A stretch of DNA of 10,537 bases from Bacteroidetes bacterium UBA2364 (lineage in GTDB: Bacteria > Bacteroidota > Rhodothermia > Rhodothermales > UBA2364): the NCBI GenBank assembly GCA_002344075.1, contig DDTM01000105.1, positions 1-10,537 of the forward strand. The letters are read 5' to 3'. This document shows positions 7,201 through 10,537 of this stretch, piece after piece. Numbering within the stretch: position 1 is the first letter of the stretch; every line of letters begins with the position of its first letter. A program made the position numbers and the translations under genes. Under the pieces are notes generated by a model. The model was not told the origin of the DNA, ran no database searches, and saw nothing but the letters and a program-made list of their open reading frames with translations.

Positions 7201-9237
7201 GGGCCAGATGATGCGACCAATGTGACGGTACATGATCCGCTCCATAGTTCCCTCGCGTACATTGCCAGTGGTACTTCGCAAGGCGCCTACAACCCAAGCA
7301 CGGGTGAGTGGAATATCGGAACCCTGCCCGTTGGTGGACAAGCGGAGCTGAAAATTGAGGTACAACTTGGCAAAGAATGTCTGGTTTATAACATTGCCCA
7401 GGTTACAGGTAGCGATGCCTTCGATCCAGATTCTACGCCGAATAATTACCTTGGTATATTTAACGAAGATGATGTAGATGTGGCTGTTATAAATGGTTGC
7501 TCTTTCTCTTCGGGTGGCAACAACGGCGGCTTGGAGTCGAATGGAAGCCTCGCAAGTGCGATTGCTACCCGAAACTTTAACCGTGCCCACTTACCGGGTA
7601 TCGAAACGGCATATGGCCCGTTTGACCGTAATGCCGAAAAACAACTAAACAAACGGGACGCCTTAGGGGTCATTTTGGATGTGATTCCGCAGGAAGGACC
7701 CTTGAAAAGCACCTCCATTGTCACCACACCGAAAGATCTGCAAGGCATTACCAATGCCACCAGCTTCTTTGCAGTGGACTATATGTACACCGACCAACGT
7801 CGTGTAGGAGCCATTTTGGCCAATACCACCCCAGACGGTTATACATATGAGCACACAAAAGCCATTTGTGATCGCCTAAACGGGGCAACACTGGAAGAAA
7901 TGACCACCGTAAACATCATGGGACAGCCTTTCCAAATGGTCACGTTGCGTCACCCAGATGGTGCCGTGGACTATGCTTCGTGGTTTGTGGTGTATCAGAC
8001 GGCAGATGGTTTTCAGGTAGAAAATCAGTTCCGTCGTGCCGGATATAAACCCATACAAACCGGAAATGAAATCCTGAACTTCCAAGTTTGGTCGGTGGTA
8101 CCCCAGTTTACGAAAGGACTTGTAGAGGAAATTTTGATGGCATTACAAAAACGTGGTGCCCTAAATTGGACTGGTAACCTTCCGCAAATGCCAAAAGTAT
8201 ATATACGGAAAGCGCAATATGCTTCTGGAAAAATGAATCTAGAAGTAGTGAATTTGGCCGGCGCCAGCAGTATGACTTTCAATGGCACACAAGCCCGTAC
8301 CGAAAGTGGTGATCGTTTACCTTTCTCCCAATTGGTTCCGCTTACCAATACCGAGCCAGGGAGTGTACAATCGTTGGAAGTTCCAATCAACGCTTTGTAT
8401 GACATTGGTTTTTCCATCAGCAACGAGGTAGATGCTGCCACCGATGAGCTGTATCTGGCAGATGGGCCGTGGGGTTCGAGTGCGGATCCTGCGGGTGCAC
8501 AAGTTGCTCGGTTCATGGTTAAAGCGGTAGATGCTGCCAATACCAGTATAGACATTTATACGGTAGATCGCGCCATTGAAATCAGGGGTCAGGTCAAAAC
8601 ATGGGTGGCTGTTTTCCGGAGTTTACAGCCCAACCAACGTCCGATTAATCTGGGTGCATATAACACCTTGCGGTTCAAGGCAAAGGGCGCAGTCAACCTA
8701 AAAGTGGTTTTGGAAAAAGCGGGCATTAAAACGTGGGATCAATACGCAACGCGCATTAGTCTTACGGAGAACGAAGCAGTGTATGAACTGCCGTTCCCAT
8801 CCTTCCGCATTACAGACGGAACAGGAAAGTTCCGTGCCGATGATGTAACGCAATTGGTGTTTTATGTGGAAGGTAATGGCCAGACCAGCCAAGCCTTTGA
8901 CCTGAGCATCTCGGATGTACAGTTTGTCTTCGGAACCAGTGTTGCAGCAGAGGATGAGACCCAGCCAACAACGTTTTCCTTGGGCCAAAACTATCCGAAT
9001 CCGTTCAATCCGAGTACAAACATCCGTTTCAGTATGCCTGAGTCGGGCAAGGTTTCGCTTAAGGTATATGACATGTTGGGTCGTCAGGTGGCCTCTTTGG
9101 TAAACAACGAACTCCGCACGGCGGGTGTACACACGGTCACGTTTGATGCGGCAAAGATACCGAGCGGGACCTATTTGTACCGCCTCGAAGTTGCCGGACA
9201 AGCAGCCATTACCCGTAAGATGATTTTTGTAAAATAA
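4210..9237 (+). CDS. Large T9SS-exported surface protein with DUF11-like repeats
   Basis: 1675-residue modular exported protein, probably an adhesin or matrix protein. Modules in order: signal peptide 1-39 (core WLGWLFVLLLLSGTSVFA, cleavage near FAQS); six DUF11-like Ig-type modules at about 41-166, 168-297, 305-477, 478-641, 646-835 and 967-1096, with recurring 'Y.l.v.N.g...a.n....D.lP' patterns, the sixth being the most canonical; an SdrD/CnaB-like module at 838-965 (GSFFWLDEDRDGVQG..ESGLNGVKVTL); an unrecognised region at about 1108-1380; a galactose-binding-like module of CBM11/CIA30 type at about 1385-1575 (NLGAYNTLRFKAKG, KTWDQYA, DDVTQLVFYVEG, ISDVQFVFG); and a T9SS type A sorting domain at 1590-1675 (NYPNPFNPST, VYDMLGRQV, SGTYLYRLE, KMIFVK). 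An acidic loop DLDGDGNSSD (621-630) has the spacing of a calcium site. Twelve of 13 cysteines fall two to a module among the DUF11-like modules. The domain order indicates export by Sec, T9SS transport across the outer membrane and removal of the C-terminal signal. No catalytic motif is visible. The frame is intact throughout and a terminator follows. Confidence 0.9.
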   Translation: MKKQPTFLQKKSNTPLVSSGWLGWLFVLLLLSGTSVFAQSSLSVAKQANVSSVPSGQTFYYTIQYACSSPTTPCNDVVVRDSLAAGITYLGNVGSVHTTSSSYNSTSRIVTFNFGTLASGSTGELQITVKFPEGTTPNGTVVKNRAAIFASNAATVTSNTVSVTATAASKWEVDKQITTSSFIDFDVSYKVALCSPNAGNLGGLNLQGARLVDTLPLNAVFVSASNSGVYDATNRTVTWNLGNIGVTNGGCTSRTVTVQYPSTVFSNGQAVVNRVEGFGTPYGLSDLSLGTDQVSHVLSGFVASTGSTLNKYVDFSEKVVGQTATYTFNLKNNSNVAVNDFTLEDVIPAALAVTEITSGGYPSAAPVNIWYKTNLNSSYTLVPGSPFSSNSTVLVSTMGLGSTEAITHLKWDWGTVTIGFAPSSTSVRPGFKATLLATDRNGSTVSTGSIVQNCGFLGFVYNSNTTNRSACVNVEVIDPMARPYPYKEETTAGPYLPGSTVGYRLRVRNYGLATHKLEKPVLMDLLPESQAFVDGSWTYDPGNAGMAAPVFEKLENYAGSGRTLLRWHWADAVPVDAAAYISFNVQVKPGTIYGALPNKVQLTSNVGNVRCPATKETDTLDLDGDGNSSDQICNYTHTIQIQGVPALSANKLVKGQYDDEFHKYPDIGISTPGGTADYLLQVRNEGNVPMNEAVLIDVLPAIGDQLVTTKDERKSEWRPNLVGAVAAPKGVTVYYSTAANPCTEELGMSKPDCEKPEWRTELPEDITSVRALKFDFAKVEIGLNETLNLSWPMRAPAGAPTEGEVAWNSFAYTATRADNGSRLLAAEPAKVGIALKPIKGIAIGSFFWLDEDRDGVQGEKESGLNGVKVTLIHPGDDEKPGTEDDKEVAFSYTGDDQKGRPGYYLFPNVEEGIYALRFDLPKGLRFTKMDVENDEIDSDINPESGYTEIFKASGASVLNMNGGAWKAKADLALKKGVDNPIAQSGQNVTYYVVVVNDGPDDATNVTVHDPLHSSLAYIASGTSQGAYNPSTGEWNIGTLPVGGQAELKIEVQLGKECLVYNIAQVTGSDAFDPDSTPNNYLGIFNEDDVDVAVINGCSFSSGGNNGGLESNGSLASAIATRNFNRAHLPGIETAYGPFDRNAEKQLNKRDALGVILDVIPQEGPLKSTSIVTTPKDLQGITNATSFFAVDYMYTDQRRVGAILANTTPDGYTYEHTKAICDRLNGATLEEMTTVNIMGQPFQMVTLRHPDGAVDYASWFVVYQTADGFQVENQFRRAGYKPIQTGNEILNFQVWSVVPQFTKGLVEEILMALQKRGALNWTGNLPQMPKVYIRKAQYASGKMNLEVVNLAGASSMTFNGTQARTESGDRLPFSQLVPLTNTEPGSVQSLEVPINALYDIGFSISNEVDAATDELYLADGPWGSSADPAGAQVARFMVKAVDAANTSIDIYTVDRAIEIRGQVKTWVAVFRSLQPNQRPINLGAYNTLRFKAKGAVNLKVVLEKAGIKTWDQYATRISLTENEAVYELPFPSFRITDGTGKFRADDVTQLVFYVEGNGQTSQAFDLSISDVQFVFGTSVAAEDETQPTTFSLGQNYPNPFNPSTNIRFSMPESGKVSLKVYDMLGRQVASLVNNELRTAGVHTVTFDAAKIPSGTYLYRLEVAGQAAITRKMIFVK
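6070..6099 (+). other. Calcium-loop-like DLDGDGNSSD in the surface protein
   Basis: Residues 621-630 read DxDGDGxxxD, the pattern of EF-hand/dockerin-type calcium loops. It sits late in the fourth DUF11-like module, between C611 and C633. Calcium binding is inferred from the motif only. A second acidic EF-hand-like string DEDRDGVQGEKE lies at 850-861 in the SdrD-like module, where such loops are common. Confidence 0.5.
8977..9234 (+). other. T9SS C-terminal sorting domain
   Basis: Residues 1590-1675 of the surface protein form the C-terminal Por secretion / type A sorting domain. Recognisable are NYPNPFNPSTNIRF, the hydrophobic VSLKVYDMLGRQV, GVHTVTFDA, SGTYLYRLE and the terminal KMIFVK. In characterised T9SS proteins this domain directs passage through the outer membrane and is cleaved on arrival. 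The variant is typical of Rhodothermota, Balneolota and Ignavibacteriota rather than Flavobacteriia. Confidence 0.85.
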
Positions 9238-9261
9238 CCGACTACTCCTTCCGCACCGATC

Positions 9262-9296
9262 AAAGGCCGCTTCCAAGTATGGGAGTGGCCTTTTTT
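9262..9296 (+). terminator. Rho-independent terminator after the surface-protein gene
   Basis: AAAGGCC (9262-9268) pairs with GGCCTTT (9287-9293). The stem extends inward through GCTTCC against GGGAGT with two G-T pairs around a six-base loop, then runs into TTTTTT (9291-9296). It starts 25 bases after the stop codon and separates this gene from the phosphatase gene. Confidence 0.85.
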
Positions 9297-9383
9297 GTAG
9301 GGCAAGTTTTAAACATCGTCATACATCGTGGGCGTGGTTGGTGTATATTCCGAGGGTATCCCTTCAAATAAAAATAAACGGCT

Positions 9384-10445
9384 ATGACTCCTGTGTACCG
9401 CCTCTTTTTGGCTGTTATTTTCCTTATTCTATCCGGCAATGGGTTTGCTACTGCCCAAAAAAATACCTTCAAAATAGCTTTCGGTTCATGTGGAAGCGAG
9501 GAACATCCTTTACCGATTTTCGATGTGGTGGTTAAGCATAATCCCGATGTCTTTGTTTTTCTTGGAGATAATATCTATGGAGATACGAAGGATATGAACG
9601 AGCTGCGGGCTAAATATGGTAAATTGGCCGCGAAGCCTACTTTTCAGCACTTAAAACGAAATACCAAAATATTGGCTACATGGGATGATCATGACTATGG
9701 CTGGAACGATATTGGCAGGCATTATCCCTTCAAAAAAGAATCCAAAGACATCTTTTTAACCTTTTTTGAGGAGCCGAAAGACTCGCCCAGGTGGCAGCAT
9801 GAAGGCATTTATACCTCGTATTACTTTAAGCAAAAAGGGAAAGTCCTTCAGTTCATCTTGATAGACAACCGTACCTTCCGCGACGATGTATTGCCTTATA
9901 GTGGAGAGTTTAAAGACGATAAACGATATTTTTATTCCCTCGACTATGCGCCTTACACCAAGCCGGATTCTACGTTCTTAGGGGAGGCACAATGGAAATG
10001 GTTGGAGTCAGAGCTACAAAAACCTGCCGATGTGCGGATTATTGGCAGTGGATCGCAATTTGGTATTGAATACAATGGCTACGAGGCATGGGCAAATTTT
10101 CCTCATGAACAAAAGCGGTTTTTGGAATTGATCCGAAAAACACGCGCAAATGGTGTCTTATTCATCACGGGCGATGTACACTATGCCGAAATATCAAAAC
10201 TACAGGAACCCAACCTTTACCCCATCTACGACGTTACGTCTAGTGGCTTATCTTCCACTTGGCATTTTGCTACCCCAAACCGAAATCGCATCGAAGGGCC
10301 TGTGATGGAAAACCACTTTGGACTAATTACCATAGATTGGGCCGCAAAAGATCCCATAATCCGGATGGAAGTGATTGATGTAACGAATAATCAACGTTTT
10401 GAACACACGATCCGTCTGAGCGAAATTTCATTTAAATCAAAATGA
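9384..10445 (+). CDS. Secreted PhoD-like metallophosphatase
   Basis: 353-residue alkaline phosphatase D family protein (metallophosphatase fold), expected to hydrolyse phosphoesters outside the cytoplasm. A signal peptide covers about 1-25 (YRLFLAVIFLILSGNGFATAQ). Metal-site motifs appear in family order: GSCGS (C36), GDNIYGD (61-67), TWDDHDYGWND (99-109), IDNRTFR (160-166) and the late GDVHYAE (263-269). In the B. subtilis PhoD structure a Cys and a Tyr help bind iron together with Asp; C36, D62 and Y65 sit at the matching places, and D102, H103, D264 and H266 fit the remaining metal or phosphate-binding roles. It is shorter than classical PhoD because the N-terminal beta-domain is missing, as in many Bacteroidota homologues. 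No T9SS signal is seen, so it is probably periplasmic or lost from the cell by another route. The ATG has no strong Shine-Dalgarno sequence but is the first in frame with the signal peptide. The preceding terminator implies its own promoter between 9297 and 9383. The true substrate (phosphodiester, phosphomonoester or phospholipid) cannot be told from sequence. Confidence 0.9.
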   Translation: MTPVYRLFLAVIFLILSGNGFATAQKNTFKIAFGSCGSEEHPLPIFDVVVKHNPDVFVFLGDNIYGDTKDMNELRAKYGKLAAKPTFQHLKRNTKILATWDDHDYGWNDIGRHYPFKKESKDIFLTFFEEPKDSPRWQHEGIYTSYYFKQKGKVLQFILIDNRTFRDDVLPYSGEFKDDKRYFYSLDYAPYTKPDSTFLGEAQWKWLESELQKPADVRIIGSGSQFGIEYNGYEAWANFPHEQKRFLELIRKTRANGVLFITGDVHYAEISKLQEPNLYPIYDVTSSGLSSTWHFATPNRNRIEGPVMENHFGLITIDWAAKDPIIRMEVIDVTNNQRFEHTIRLSEISFKSK

Positions 10446-10483
10446 CACCATGTGTGAGACCAATAAAAGTCATGTGGCCTTAA

Positions 10484-10501
10484 TCATACTACTGGACATT
10501 T
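10484..10501 (-). repeat. 18-bp inverted repeat, right copy
   Basis: TCATACTACTGGACATTT is the exact reverse complement of 6-23. At this end the repeat also overlaps a local dyad (ACTAC 10489-10493 with GTAGT 10504-10508) that the left copy lacks. It lies 39 bases after the phosphatase stop codon. Confidence 0.6.
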
Positions 10502-10527
10502 GGTAGTGTCAATCGATGTGTGAATTG

Positions 10528-10535
10528 TATCTTTG
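10528..10535 (+). promoter_or_regulatory. Candidate Bacteroidota -7 element for a gene to the right
   Basis: TATCTTTG fits the TAnnTTTG -7 consensus of Bacteroidota housekeeping promoters exactly. The nearest upstream TTTG (10499-10502) is 25 bases away, longer than usual, so the -33 element is doubtful. It would drive a gene beyond the window edge. Confidence 0.3.
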
Positions 10536-10537
10536 CC

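Noticed and set aside
6799..7590. Minus-strand open frame of 263 codons inside the surface-protein gene
   Set aside because: It is antisense to recognisable SdrD-like and DUF11-like modules, has no family features, and is explained by codon bias of the real gene.
6..10501. Calling the whole block a transposon on the basis of the inverted repeats
   Set aside because: There is no transposase, integrase or resolvase, and no target-site duplication can be seen next to the copies. The repeat alone is reported instead.

Overview
The window looks like chromosome of a Bacteroidota-related bacterium (FCB group), most likely from the Rhodothermota / Balneolota / Ignavibacteriota side. The main evidence is the C-terminus of the largest gene, which carries the NYPNPFNPST...GTYLYRL...KMIFVK signature of the type IX secretion (T9SS) sorting domain in the form common in those phyla. 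Shine-Dalgarno sequences are mostly weak and the base composition is moderate. I see no transposase, integrase, phage gene, CRISPR array, rRNA or tRNA. The assignment is an inference from protein motifs, not from a marker gene.

Layout. Positions 1-293 are intergenic and hold a strong bidirectional terminator hairpin. On the minus strand follow two RlpA-like DPBB+SPOR proteins: a canonical RlpA (294-1559) and, upstream of it in transcription, a second divergent one (2139-3305). They are separated by about 580 bp of non-coding DNA with a minus-strand terminator and several hairpins. On the plus strand come a small secreted protein of unknown function (3496-3963) with its terminator, a 1675-residue surface protein (4210-9237) with its terminator, and a secreted PhoD-type metallophosphatase (9384-10445).

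All five genes encode exported or envelope-anchored proteins, so this is an envelope and surface neighbourhood. The RlpA pair probably acts on septal or denuded peptidoglycan. The large protein is built from six DUF11-like Ig-type modules, an SdrD/CnaB-like module, an unrecognised region, a galactose-binding-like module and a T9SS signal, and is probably an outer-surface adhesin or matrix protein. The phosphatase probably scavenges phosphate from phosphoesters outside the cytoplasm. The terminators argue against one operon; each plus-strand gene seems to be its own transcription unit.

The most notable signals beyond the genes are: a perfect 18-bp inverted repeat whose copies lie almost at the two edges of the window (6-23 and 10484-10501); a 9-bp direct repeat with a 21-bp period upstream of the surface-protein gene; a near-identical 19-bp motif in two separate intergenic regions; a run of hairpins in front of rlpA; altered active-site surroundings in the second RlpA; and exactly two cysteines in each of the six DUF11-like modules. 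I found no clear evidence of a wholly new system, but the unrecognised region of the surface protein and the 155-residue secreted protein have no function I can name.
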